Below the pieces are notes generated by a model. That model saw only the letters and a list, made by a program, of their open reading frames with translations. It made no database searches and had not been told where the DNA came from. DNA of 64,000 nucleotides from Phycisphaerales bacterium (GTDB lineage: Bacteria; Planctomycetota; UBA1135; UBA2386), in the NCBI GenBank assembly GCA_020247305.1, contig JADCJE010000093.1:1-64000 (forward strand), read 5' to 3'. The stretch's first letter is position 1. Every line of letters starts with the position of its first letter. Shown in pieces: positions 34,320 to 42,910 of the stretch. A program made the translations under genes and the position numbers.

Positions 34320-35485
34320 GCGGCGAGGAAGCAGTCGTGCAGCAACGTAACCGCACGGCGGACGCTGGCCGCCGGCACGGCGAAGGCGACCGCGCCGCCG
34401 TCGGGCAGCGAATCGGCGGCGAACACCGGCACGCCGCCGGTCGTCAGCGCGCGCGCGGCCGCCGCGACGACGAGGCCGCCGAGCGTCGCCGGTGCGCCGA
34501 CGAGGCCGACCAGCGCGCCGCCGCGCGCCGCCGCGTTCGCGCGCAGGGCCGCGAAGCCGCCGGTCGGGGCCGGCGGATCGCCGGGCTCGTCGTGGCCGAT
34601 CGCCAGCACGCCGGTTGGCGGCGGCGCATCGGCGGCGATGCGCGTGCCGGCGGCAGCCGGCGCAGCGATGCCGCGCACGACGATCGGCACGCCGGCGGCG
34701 GCGGCGTGCGCGAGCGCGTCGGGATGCACGATGCGGCTGCCGCACGCCGCCAGCGCCAACGCCACCGCCGGCGGCAACGCCGCGAGGCGGCGCGCCTGCG
34801 GCACGACGCGCGGATCGGCGGCGCAGACGCCGCCGACGTCCTTCCATACCTGCAGTTCCTCGGCGCCGAGCGCCGCCGCGAACAGCGCGGCGGTCACGTC
34901 GCTGCCGTTGCGGCCGAGGGTGGTGACGAAGCCGCGCGCGTCGCGGCCGAGGAAGCCCTCGACCACCGGCACGCCAGCGACGGCCGCGACCGCTGCGCGC
35001 ATGCGCGCGGCGTCCGGGCGCGGGGTCGCGGCGCCGAAGCGATCGTCGGTGACGACGCCGGCAGCGCCCGCGTCGAGCGCCGCCGCGGCCGTGCCGGCAG
35101 TGGCCAGGGCGGCGGCGACGAGGCGCGCGCTGGCGCGTTCGCCGAACGCGACGAACTCGTCGCGCAGGCGCGGTGCGACCGCGCCGACGAGGCGCAGGCC
35201 GCGCGCGAGCTCGGCGAGGCCGGCGAAGGCGTCGTCGACCACCGCCGGCGGCAGGCCGAGTTCGCCGGCGACGGCGCGGTGGCGCGCCACCAGCGCGGCG
35301 ACCGCCTGCTCGCCGGCGCCGGCCGCCGCCGCATCGGCGGCCGCCAGCAGCGCATCGGTCGCCCCGGCGAGCGCCGAGACGACGACCACCGGCGCGCGCG
35401 CCCGTTCGGCCTGCACCAGCGCGACGACGCGGCGGATGCCAGCGGCGTCGGCGACGGCCGCGCCGCCGAACTTCATGACGATCAC
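34316..35485 (-). CDS. Aspartate kinase
   Basis: A 389-residue kinase of the amino-acid kinase fold. It phosphorylates aspartate for lysine, threonine and methionine synthesis. Evidence: MKFGGAAV at 4-11, VVSALAGATDALLAA, FGERASARLVAAAL, TTLGRNGSDVTAALFAAAL near 188-206 and VWKDVGGVCAADPR near 214-227. The C-terminal regulatory region (about 300-389) is short, with at most one poor ACT-like unit (LVGLVGAPATLGGLV), so feedback control may be reduced. It is the first gene of an overlapping operon with signal peptidase I, which is an odd partner, and is divergent from an isopropylmalate-synthase-like gene. Confidence 0.9.
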   Translation of the reverse strand: MIVMKFGGAAVADAAGIRRVVALVQAERARAPVVVVSALAGATDALLAAADAAAAGAGEQAVAALVARHRAVAGELGLPPAVVDDAFAGLAELARGLRLVGAVAPRLRDEFVAFGERASARLVAAALATAGTAAAALDAGAAGVVTDDRFGAATPRPDAARMRAAVAAVAGVPVVEGFLGRDARGFVTTLGRNGSDVTAALFAAALGAEELQVWKDVGGVCAADPRVVPQARRLAALPPAVALALAACGSRIVHPDALAHAAAAGVPIVVRGIAAPAAAGTRIAADAPPPTGVLAIGHDEPGDPPAPTGGFAALRANAAARGGALVGLVGAPATLGGLVVAAAARALTTGGVPVFAADSLPDGGAVAFAVPAASVRRAVTLLHDCFLAA

Positions 35486-35574
35486 GCCGCGATCATGCAG
35501 CAGCGCCGCCGCGGTCGGAAGACGCCGCCGCCGGCATCTTCGCCGCCGCCAGGATGTGGCATAGTCTTCGCCCC

Positions 35575-36795
35575 ATGACCCGCATCGCGGACCTGATCCA
35601 CGACTGGAACCTGACCGGCGGCGCGTTCCGCCCGAGCCGCCCGCTGCAGTTCGACGACGAGACGCTGCGCGACGGCCTGCAGTCGCCCGCCGTCAGCGAT
35701 CCGTCGCTGGAGCAGAAGATCGACCTGATCGAGCGCATGGACCGGCTCGGCATCCACACCGCCAACCTCGGCCTGCCGGGCGCGGGCGGCCGGCCGCGCG
35801 AGGACATCCTCAAGCTGGCGCAGCACATCGCGAAGAACCGCCTGCGCATCGGCGCCAACGTCGCCTGCCGCACGGTGGTCAGCGACATCGAGCCGGTCGT
35901 CGAGATGACGCAGAAGGCGGGCATCCCGATCGAGGTCTGCGCCTTCATCGGCAGCAGCTACATCCGCCAGTACGCCGAGGACTGGACGCTCGAACGCATG
36001 CTGCAGAACACGCGCGACGCGCTGACGTTCGCGCAGAAGCACCAGCTGCCGGTGATGTACGTCACCGAGGACACGACGCGCGCGCGGCCGGAGACGGTCA
36101 AGGCGCTGTACAGCACCGCGATCGAGCTCGGCGCGCGCCGGCTGTGCGTCTGCGACACCGTCGGCCACGCCACGCCGCAGGGCACGCGCGCGGTCGTGCG
36201 CTACGTGCGCGAGCTCGCCGACCAGCACGACAAGACGCTGGGCGTCGACTGGCACGGCCACCGCGACCGCGACCTCGGCATCGCCAACTGCCTCGCCGCC
36301 ATCGAGGCCGGCGCCGACCGCATCCACGGCACCGCGCTCGGCGTCGGCGAGCGCGCCGGCAACGCGCCGATGGACCTGCTGCTGGTCAACTGCCGCCTGC
36401 ACGGCTGGATCGACAACGACCTGTCGACGCTGCCGCAGTACGTCGCCGCCGCCGCGAAGGCGCTCGAGGTCGACATCCCGCACAACTACCCCGTGCTCGG
36501 CAAGGACGCGTTCGAGACCGGCACCGGCGTGCACGCCGCGGCGGTCATCAAGGCGTTCAAGAAGGGCGACGTCGAGCTCGCCGACGCGGTCTACTCCGGC
36601 GTGCCCGCCGGCATGGTCGGCCTGCAGCAGCTGATCGCGGTCGGTCCGATGGCCGGCAAGTCGAACGCGGCATTCGTCCTCGAACGTCTCGGAATCGAAC
36701 CGACCGAGGAGCGCGTGCAACGCGTCCTTGCCGCCGGCAAGTCGAGCAAGCGCCTGCTGACCGACGCCGAGGTCCGCGCCGCCGCCGCGCCGTGA
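35575..36795 (+). CDS. 2-Isopropylmalate/homocitrate-synthase-like enzyme
   Basis: A 406-residue HMG-CoA-lyase-like TIM-barrel enzyme. It has FDDETLRDGLQSP (27-39) with the conserved Arg32-Asp33, and the metal-binding VDWHGHRDRDLG with His227 and His229. It lacks the C-terminal LeuA dimer/regulatory domain, so leucine feedback is not expected. Enzymes of this short type condense acetyl-CoA with a 2-oxo acid; whether the substrate is 2-oxoisovalerate or another oxo acid cannot be told. The ATG at 35575 is used; one at 35554 in the same frame would add seven residues. The gene is divergent from the aspartokinase operon, consistent with amino-acid synthesis. Confidence 0.8.
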   Translation: MTRIADLIHDWNLTGGAFRPSRPLQFDDETLRDGLQSPAVSDPSLEQKIDLIERMDRLGIHTANLGLPGAGGRPREDILKLAQHIAKNRLRIGANVACRTVVSDIEPVVEMTQKAGIPIEVCAFIGSSYIRQYAEDWTLERMLQNTRDALTFAQKHQLPVMYVTEDTTRARPETVKALYSTAIELGARRLCVCDTVGHATPQGTRAVVRYVRELADQHDKTLGVDWHGHRDRDLGIANCLAAIEAGADRIHGTALGVGERAGNAPMDLLLVNCRLHGWIDNDLSTLPQYVAAAAKALEVDIPHNYPVLGKDAFETGTGVHAAAVIKAFKKGDVELADAVYSGVPAGMVGLQQLIAVGPMAGKSNAAFVLERLGIEPTEERVQRVLAAGKSSKRLLTDAEVRAAAAP

Positions 36796-36854
36796 CCGCG
36801 GCTTGACGTCAAGGTCAGGTCGGCGGCGAGCCGATCCGGGGGCTGGGGAAAACC

Positions 36855-37226
36855 ATGATGGATACGGTCCTGGACATGAGCGTCGTCGAGGAGTTGCTGT
36901 CGTTCGCGGACGACGGCGACCCCGAACTCGTCCTCGACCTGATCCAGATGTTCCTCGACGACGGTCCTACCAAGGTCCGCGCGGTCGTCGAGGGCGTGCA
37001 GACCGGCGACTTCGACCGCGCCGAACGCGCCGCCCACTCGCTGAAGGGCAGCTCGGGCAACCTCGGCGCAAAGGTGCTGTCGCAAATCTGCGAGCTGCTG
37101 CAGGTCGCCTCGCGCCTCAAGCGGCCGACCGAAGCCCAGATGCTGGTGCCCCAACTGCAGACCAACTACGACGCGGCCGAAGCCGCCCTGCGCTCGCTGC
37201 AGGCGAAGTACCAGCAGCAGGGTTAG
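36855..37226 (+). CDS. Histidine phosphotransfer (HPt) domain protein
   Basis: A 123-residue single-domain protein. The phosphorylated histidine is His61 in AAHSLKGSSGNLGA, matching the HPt signature HxLKGxxxxxG. HPt proteins shuttle phosphate between response-regulator receivers in phosphorelays. The start at 36855 follows a purine-rich GGGGCTGGGG. The gene is alone: no histidine kinase or regulator lies nearby, so its partners must be elsewhere. Confidence 0.9.
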   Translation: MMDTVLDMSVVEELLSFADDGDPELVLDLIQMFLDDGPTKVRAVVEGVQTGDFDRAERAAHSLKGSSGNLGAKVLSQICELLQVASRLKRPTEAQMLVPQLQTNYDAAEAALRSLQAKYQQQG

Positions 37227-37242
37227 CCGGCGGCGGCGCCGC

Positions 37243-37527
37243 TCAGGCCGTGGCGTCGAACGCCTTGGTCGCCGCCTTCTTGGCCGGCTTGCCGCGCGTC
37301 GGCAGGCTGACCGGCTTGGCCGCCTGCGGCCCCGGTTCCTCGGCGGCGTGGATGTTGATCATCGCCATCGGCGGCTCCGCCGGCTCCCAGTCCGCCGCCT
37401 TGCCGCGGTAGATGCAGCGGTGGCACTTGTGGAAGAAGGTGCGCTGCCGGGCCATGCAGACGTCCGAGTCGATGCGGTGCGTGATCAGCGGGGTCGCGGA
37501 GCCATCGACGGACGGGCAGTTGCGCAT
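37243..37527 (-). CDS. Small zinc-ribbon-like protein
   Basis: A 94-residue protein with Cys4, Cys24, Cys35 and Cys38. The core FFHKCHRCIYRGKAADW has a CxxC knuckle followed by basic residues; with Cys4 or Cys24 it could hold one zinc ion. The C-terminal third is Lys/Ala-rich and disordered. The ATG at 37527 gives the conserved-looking MRNCPSVDGS start. No function can be assigned. It is downstream of the sugar isomerase and convergent with the HPt gene. Confidence 0.5.
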   Translation of the reverse strand: MRNCPSVDGSATPLITHRIDSDVCMARQRTFFHKCHRCIYRGKAADWEPAEPPMAMINIHAAEEPGPQAAKPVSLPTRGKPAKKAATKAFDATA

Positions 37528-37601
37528 GGGTCTCGGGGTCGCTGGTTGGGCGGTGGCCGGCGGTTGGGGGGCGGAAGCGTAGGCCGTTGGCGCGCCGCCG
37601 G

Positions 37602-38435
37602 TCAACGACCGGATGCCCGCCGATACCGCTGAAAGACGTCCCGGCAGGCGGCGACCGCGGCCGGCGCGGCGTGGCTGTGGCGCGACAGTTCGAAGCACAC
37701 AGGTCCTTCGTAACCAACTTTCTGCAAAGCGTTTAGGCAACCATCGAAGTCGACCTCGCCGGCGCCGGGCAGCAGGTGTTCGTGCACGCCGCGCCGCATG
37801 TCCTCGAGGTGCACCTGGCGCAGGTGCGGGCCGACCGAGGCGATGACCGCCGCCGGTTCGCCTTCCCAGACGGCGTACAGGTGGCCGAGGTCGAGGGTCA
37901 GGCCGGGCGCGTCGCCGCCCAGATCGGCGCGCAGCGCCAGCCAGTCCGCGACCGTCGCGACCGCCATGCCGGGTTCGGGCTCGAACGACGGCTCCAGCCC
38001 CTCCGCCCGGACCAGCGCGCAGGCCCGCCGCACCCCGTCGAGCAGGCGGTCGCGGCTGCCGGCGTCCGGCCGGTGGTCGATGCCGGCCCAGAACGACAGC
38101 ACCTTGGCCCCAAGGCGCGCCCCCATCGCCGCGGCGCGCTGGCAGTAGTCGAACCGGCGCTGGCGGGCGGCCGGATCCGCCGTCATCAGCGTCGGCTCGT
38201 GCTTGTGCCGGGGATCGAGCAGGAAGCGCGCGCCGGTCTCCAGGACCGGCAGCAGGCGCAGCTCGGCGAGCAGGTGGGCGGTGGCGTCGAGCTCGGCGTC
38301 CGTCGTCGTCGCCGGATCGAGGTGGCAGGTGTCGGGCGTGATGCCGACGGCCTCGTAGCCGTGCTCAGCCAACAACCGCAGGGCGTCGCCGAGGCGGTGG
38401 TTCTGCAGGCCGTTGGTCTGGTAGCCCAGGCGCAT
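37602..38435 (-). CDS. Sugar phosphate isomerase/epimerase (xylose-isomerase-like)
   Basis: A 277-residue TIM-barrel protein of the AP-endonuclease 2/xylose isomerase-like family. It begins MRLGYQTNGLQNHRLGDALRLL, and metal-ligand positions are seen in EPSFEPEPGM, LTLDLGHLYAV, QVHLEDMRRGVHEHLLPG and the final CFELSRHSH. Members isomerise or epimerise sugars or inositols. The substrate cannot be told. The ATG at 38435 lies 8 bases after the preceding gene, so the two are co-transcribed. Confidence 0.85.
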   Translation of the reverse strand: MRLGYQTNGLQNHRLGDALRLLAEHGYEAVGITPDTCHLDPATTTDAELDATAHLLAELRLLPVLETGARFLLDPRHKHEPTLMTADPAARQRRFDYCQRAAAMGARLGAKVLSFWAGIDHRPDAGSRDRLLDGVRRACALVRAEGLEPSFEPEPGMAVATVADWLALRADLGGDAPGLTLDLGHLYAVWEGEPAAVIASVGPHLRQVHLEDMRRGVHEHLLPGAGEVDFDGCLNALQKVGYEGPVCFELSRHSHAAPAAVAACRDVFQRYRRASGR

Positions 38436-38443
38436 CGCCGCGG

Positions 38444-39016
38444 TCAGCGGGTGCCGCCGCCCTTGCGGATGCGGTTCTCCAGGTTGAGCAGGTCGGTGTA
38501 GAGCTTGCCGAGGTCGGCGTACTCGCCCGACATCGACCAGCCCTCCAGCTCGGCCTCCTCCAGCCACGCCCAGTTGGCGGCGGTCGTCGCCTTGATGGCC
38601 TCGACCGTGTCGCTGGCGGCGGACTGCTTCTGCCGCGCCAATTCGTTGTTGCCAGCGTTGCGCGCCTGCACGCCTTCGTTGCTCAGCGCCTTGGCGTCGG
38701 CGAGCAGCGTGCGCGCGTCCGCCAGCACGGCGGCCGACAGCGCGGGCGCGGGCTTGGTCGGGGTCTTGCCGGCCTTGGCGGCCGAGGCGGGCGTCGGGGT
38801 CGGCGTCGCCGCCGCGGGCGCGGCGACCGGCGGCTTGGTGGCGGCCGCGGCGGCGTTGTCACCGTCCTTCTTGCCGCCGCCGAGCACGACGACGAGTCCA
38901 ATGACGACCAGCAGGCCGACGCCGCCGAGCAGCATGGCCGTGTTCGAGGAATTGGAACCGGACGACGGCGCGGGGCGGGCGCTGCGGGCGGAACGGGACG
39001 CGGGGCGGGCTGCCAT
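38444..39016 (-). CDS. Single-pass membrane protein, unknown
   Basis: A 190-residue protein. Residues 1-25 are basic and Ser-rich; one transmembrane helix spans about 27-46 (TAMLLGGVGLLVVIGLVVVLGG). A Pro/Ala/Thr-rich linker to about residue 90 leads to a helical domain (about 92-185) rich in Ala, Glu and Gln that may form a coiled coil (LADARTLLADAKALSNEG). The short basic N-terminus suggests the helical domain faces the periplasm. Not recognised as a known family. It sits between rsmB and the sugar isomerase, in the same direction. Confidence 0.7.
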   Translation of the reverse strand: MAARPASRSARSARPAPSSGSNSSNTAMLLGGVGLLVVIGLVVVLGGGKKDGDNAAAAATKPPVAAPAAATPTPTPASAAKAGKTPTKPAPALSAAVLADARTLLADAKALSNEGVQARNAGNNELARQKQSAASDTVEAIKATTAANWAWLEEAELEGWSMSGEYADLGKLYTDLLNLENRIRKGGGTR

Positions 39017-39168
39017 GGTGAACGCGCCGTTCTATCCGCGCGCCGGCGGGCCAGGAAGCCCGCGCGCCGGCGCGGCGGCGGCGCTGCGTCCGGTTCTGCC
39101 CGGACGCGCGCGGCGGCGAACGGCCGCGAACGGCGGCGAGATGCAGCGAACGCCCGCGCGCGCTGGCG

Positions 39169-40479
39169 TCAGGCGAGGCGGCGCAGCACGGCGACGTAGC
39201 CGCCGTCGTGCTGGCTGGCCAGCGGCAGCGTCGTCTGCTCGGACACCAGTTCGGCGCGCGGCGCCTGCGGATCGGCGAGCGCGGCGCGCACGACCGCGCA
39301 GTTCTCCTCGCCGTCGATCGAGCACGTCGAGTACGCGACCGCGCCGCCGGGCCGGCAAGCGCGCAGCGCCTGGAGCAGCAGCGGCCGCTGCACCGCCGCC
39401 ATCTGCGCGAAGGTCTCCGGCTGCAGGCGATCGCGCACCTCGACGCGGCGGCCGAGCACGCCGCTGTTCGAGCACGGCACGTCGGCCAGCACGGCGTCGC
39501 AGCCGGTGGGCACGACGTCGGCCGACGCGGCGACCTGGACGACGTCCTGCAAGCGCAGGCGCGCGACGTTCTCGGCGATGCGGCGGCGGCGGACCGGATC
39601 GACGTCGCAGGCGACCACCTTGCCGCCCGGCCGGACGCGCTCGGCCAACCGCGCCGTCTTGGCGCCGGGCGCGGCGCACAGGTCGAGCACGGTGTCACCG
39701 GGTCCGCACGGCAGCGCCTCGGCGGCGCGCAGCGCGGTCGGGTCTTGCGCCAGGAACGCGCCGCGCGCGAAGGCCGCGGTCGCGAACGGCGACGCGCCGC
39801 CGCTCCAGCGCCACGCCAGCGCATGGTCGGTCGGCTGCAGTTCGACGCCCGCGGCGGCGAGTTCGGCGACCAGCGCCGGCGCGTCGACGGCGGCGAGCAG
39901 GCGCAGGTAGACGTCGGCCGGCGCGCTCGCCGCCGCCGCCACCGCGCGCGCGCCGTCGAGCCCGTGCTCGGCGGCGACGCGGCGCAGCACGAAGTCGGGC
40001 AGCGAGTGCACGAGCGCCAGGCGTTCGAGTTCGTCGGCCGGCAGCGGCGCCGGCAGCGCGCAACAGCGGTCGGGGCCGAGCGGCAGTTCGCGCAGCGGAT
40101 CGACGGCCGCGCGGTCGACGACCGCGTCGGCGACGCGCCGCAGCACGGCGTTGGCGAAGCCGCGGTTGCCGCGCACCAGCGCGACGGTCTCGAACACCGC
40201 CGCGTGACGCGGCATGCCGGCGACGAACAGCAGCTGTGCCACGCCCAGGCGCAGCACGTTGCGCAGGCGCGGATCGGGCGGCAGGCCGCGCTGGCAGAGC
40301 GCGGCGAGCACGAAGTCGAGCAGGCGGCGACGGCGCGCGACGACGTGCGCCAGATCGAAGGCGAAGGCGCGGTCGCGCGGCGACAGGCCGACGTCGACGA
40401 GGCCATCGCGCAGGCGCTCGATGCGGCCGCGGTCGAGCTCCACCAGCGCGTGCAGCGCGACGGCGCGGGCGGTCGCCAC
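39169..40479 (-). CDS. rsmB: 16S rRNA (cytosine-967-C5) methyltransferase
   Basis: RsmB methylates C967 of 16S rRNA. The 436-residue protein has an N-terminal NusB-like RNA-binding domain (about 1-140) and a SAM methyltransferase domain with VLDLCAAPGAKTARLAE (motif I), DVPCSNSGVLGRR (catalytic-cysteine motif; usually PCSGTGVL) and AYSTCSI (second cysteine). The GTG at 40479 was chosen because the NusB-like domain begins there; the open frame extends 120 bases upstream without family content. It follows fmt in the common fmt-rsmB order. Confidence 0.9.
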   Translation of the reverse strand: MATARAVALHALVELDRGRIERLRDGLVDVGLSPRDRAFAFDLAHVVARRRRLLDFVLAALCQRGLPPDPRLRNVLRLGVAQLLFVAGMPRHAAVFETVALVRGNRGFANAVLRRVADAVVDRAAVDPLRELPLGPDRCCALPAPLPADELERLALVHSLPDFVLRRVAAEHGLDGARAVAAAASAPADVYLRLLAAVDAPALVAELAAAGVELQPTDHALAWRWSGGASPFATAAFARGAFLAQDPTALRAAEALPCGPGDTVLDLCAAPGAKTARLAERVRPGGKVVACDVDPVRRRRIAENVARLRLQDVVQVAASADVVPTGCDAVLADVPCSNSGVLGRRVEVRDRLQPETFAQMAAVQRPLLLQALRACRPGGAVAYSTCSIDGEENCAVVRAALADPQAPRAELVSEQTTLPLASQHDGGYVAVLRRLA

Positions 40480-40621
40480 GGTCAGCGCTCCCGACGACGG
40501 GGCCGACCGGCGCGCGCGGCCATCGCGCCGCGGACGGCGGCATCGGCAACCGGCGCACGCGTCGGCGCGATCGGCGGCAGCGCAGCGGGCAAGGCGCACG
40601 CCATGGCGTCGTCGCGCGCGC

Positions 40622-41554
40622 TCAACCGAAGCGCGCGTCCGGCGTGATGTGGTGGCCGCGCACGAACTCGCCGGCCGACATGTTGCGGCCGTTGTCGGGC
40701 TTGATGCGCGTGATGCGGTAGAGGCCGCGGCCGGTGCAGACGCGGATGCCCTCCTCGCCCGACGACTGCAGCGCGCCGGGGATGCCCATGCCGTACAGGT
40801 CCTGCTCGACCGAGCCTTCGATCACGATGAAGCGTTTGTTGCCCAGGCGCGTCTGCGCGCCGGGCTTCGGCGTCATCGCCCGCACCAGCCGGTCGATCTC
40901 GACCGCGGGCAGCTTCCAGTCGATGACGCCGTGCTCCTTCTCGATCTTCCGCGCGTACGTCGCCTTGCCGTGGTTCTGCGGTGCGTACTTCGCCTTTTCC
41001 TTCTCGATCAGCTCGCAGGCCTCGACCAGCGCCTCGCCCGACATGGCGGCCAGCCGTTCGCGCAGTGAACCGGCGTTCTCCTTGGGGTCGATGGGCGTCG
41101 CCTTGGTCAGCAGCACGTCGCCGGCGTCGAGCGCTTCGGCGATGCGCATGATGGTCACGCCGGTCTCCGCGCGGCCGTCGCGGATCGCCCACTGGATCGG
41201 CGCCGCGCCGCGGTAGAGCGGCAGCAGCGACGCGTGCGCGTTGATCATCCCGTGCAGGGGCAGGCCGAGCAGCGCGGGCTTCAGGATGACGCCGTAGCTG
41301 ATGACGATGCCGAGGTCCGGCTTCAGGTCGCGCAGCGTGCCGAGGAACTCATCGCCGTGCGGATCGGCCGGCTGCGCGCACGGCAGGCCGATCTCCTGCG
41401 CGCCCAGCTTGACCTCGCTGTCGTAGATCTTGCGGCCGCGGCCGCGCGGGGCGTCGGGCTTGGTCACCACCAGGGCCGGGGTCCGGCCGGCCTGCACGAG
41501 GGACCGTAGCGCCGGGATGGCGAAGTCGCTGCTGCCGAAGAAGACGATGCGCAA
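40622..41554 (-). CDS. fmt: Methionyl-tRNA formyltransferase
   Basis: Fmt adds a formyl group to initiator Met-tRNA. The 310-residue protein begins MRIVFFGSSDFAIPAL and has the formyl-transferase motif NAHASLLPLYRGAAPIQWAI with Asn105 and His107, then the LDAGDVLL motif. The C-terminal tRNA-binding domain follows from about 205. The only start that fits the family N-terminus is a TTG at 41554. No peptide deformylase gene lies next to it. Secure assignment. Confidence 0.95.
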   Translation of the reverse strand: MRIVFFGSSDFAIPALRSLVQAGRTPALVVTKPDAPRGRGRKIYDSEVKLGAQEIGLPCAQPADPHGDEFLGTLRDLKPDLGIVISYGVILKPALLGLPLHGMINAHASLLPLYRGAAPIQWAIRDGRAETGVTIMRIAEALDAGDVLLTKATPIDPKENAGSLRERLAAMSGEALVEACELIEKEKAKYAPQNHGKATYARKIEKEHGVIDWKLPAVEIDRLVRAMTPKPGAQTRLGNKRFIVIEGSVEQDLYGMGIPGALQSSGEEGIRVCTGRGLYRITRIKPDNGRNMSAGEFVRGHHITPDARFG

Positions 41555-41690
41555 GGTTGGAGAACGACGCTGCGTGGGCGAGCACGGTACCGCCGCGGAA
41601 CGCCAGGGCAATGGGCCGCAGTGGCACGGTGATCGCAGCGCTGCGGTGGTGCGGTGGTGCGCTGCGGCGCGCGCCGCTACACCAAGCGGT

Positions 41691-42491
41691 GTGTCATCGC
41701 TTGCGGCCGTGCCGATCGCCGACCATGAACGCCTCGTCGCCTATGCGCCCGCGGCCGCGCGGCGCTTGCGCGTGTTCGGCGCGCATGTGGAAGCAGCACT
41801 GGTGCCAGCGCGCCGCCAACGCGTCGGCGCCGCGGTCGCAGAGCGGCCGCCGTTCGCGCGCAGCCGCGCGGCCCGCATCGTCGCCGACGAGTGCATCTGG
41901 CGCGGCGACGGCATGGCGCTGACGCCCAACGCCTTTCCGTTCGCGCAGGGCCAGCGCCTGCTGTGGCCGCTCGTGCCGCTGCGCGAACCCGATGCAGCGC
42001 TGTGGCAGGCCGCGTTCGCGTGGGCCGACGCCGCCGGTGGCGCGGCGCTGGTCAACAACGTCGGCGCCGCGTCGTCGATCGGCCGCGCGCACGCGCATCT
42101 GTGCGCCGAGCGGCTGCCGTTCCTCGGCGCGCTGCCCGAGCGGCCGTGTGCAGCCGACCTGATCGACGTGCCCGCCGGTGCGGCGCTCGTCACCAAGGAC
42201 GTGCCGTTCTGCCTGCTCGGCGTGCGCGGACCGGCGGCCGCCCGCGCGCTCGCGGTCGTGCGGCTCGCCGAGGCGCGCTTGACCGCGGCGTGGAACGTGG
42301 TCGCGCAGGACGGCGCAACGTGGCTGCTGCCGCGCCGCGCGGAAACGCCTGCGCCGCACTTCCCGCACGCGCTCGGCGCGGCCGAGCTGTGGGGCCGCTG
42401 GTGCTACGTCGACGAGGCGGCGTTCGCCAGCGCCAGCGACGGCGACCTCGAAGCCGCCCTGGTCGCCGCCGGCTGCCCGCCGCTGCCGTGA
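41691..42491 (+). CDS. HIT/GalT-superfamily nucleotidyltransferase-like protein
   Basis: A 266-residue protein of the histidine-triad superfamily branch that includes galactose-1-phosphate uridylyltransferase and Ap4A phosphorylase. Marks are LTPNAFPFAQGQRLLWPL near 77-94 and NNVGAASSIGRAHAHL near 122-137 with the HxH pair His134/His136. After it the motif lacks the third histidine, as in the phosphorylase/transferase branch. It probably transfers or cleaves a nucleoside phosphate. The GTG at 41691 is used (AAGCGG upstream); the GTG at 41709 is equally possible. It is divergent from fmt and lies upstream of the LPS operon, from which about 420 bases separate it. Confidence 0.6.
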   Translation: MSSLAAVPIADHERLVAYAPAAARRLRVFGAHVEAALVPARRQRVGAAVAERPPFARSRAARIVADECIWRGDGMALTPNAFPFAQGQRLLWPLVPLREPDAALWQAAFAWADAAGGAALVNNVGAASSIGRAHAHLCAERLPFLGALPERPCAADLIDVPAGAALVTKDVPFCLLGVRGPAAARALAVVRLAEARLTAAWNVVAQDGATWLLPRRAETPAPHFPHALGAAELWGRWCYVDEAAFASASDGDLEAALVAAGCPPLP

Positions 42492-42910
42492 CCGCGCGCG
42501 TGGCGAGCAACCCGGAACATGGCTGGCAGTGCGGTCCGGGCACACGGGGGACGCCGCCCGCCGCCGGCACGGCCGGCCGCGAGCGCGCAGGCTGGATCGC
42601 GAGCCCAGTGACCCGAGCTGCCGTCGAACGCGCCATGCGCGCCCGCAGGACCGCAGCCGCCCGCAGAGGCGGCGTCTGGTCGGGGTGCGACTTCGGCGCC
42701 CGCGAGGCGTCGCGGAACCCTGGCAGGCCCAGCGATGCACGGCGCGCGCGCATCGGTGAGGTCCGTGTGCCGGCTCACCCCGAAGCGCTCCCAGCATCGC
42801 GGCCATCGGACCCGATCCAGCCCACGAGGCCGGCGACGAGCGTCCCCCATGGGACCGGGTTGGACCGCGGCGAGGCGGTGCTGTAGGTGCGCCCTGGGCG
42901 GCCCGCTACC
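42492..42910. other. Long intergenic region, no gene or RNA seen
   Basis: About 420 bases between the HIT-like gene and kdsD. I examined both strands for family-like proteins, tRNA signatures (GGTTCGA loop with matching arms) and the SRP RNA core and found none. It is GC-rich with no obvious repeated hairpin. It probably contains the promoter of the LPS operon. Confidence 0.5.

Noticed and set aside
42529..42759. Open frames in the intergenic region before kdsD
   Set aside because: Their Arg-rich composition and lack of codon bias mark them as GC-rich chance frames.
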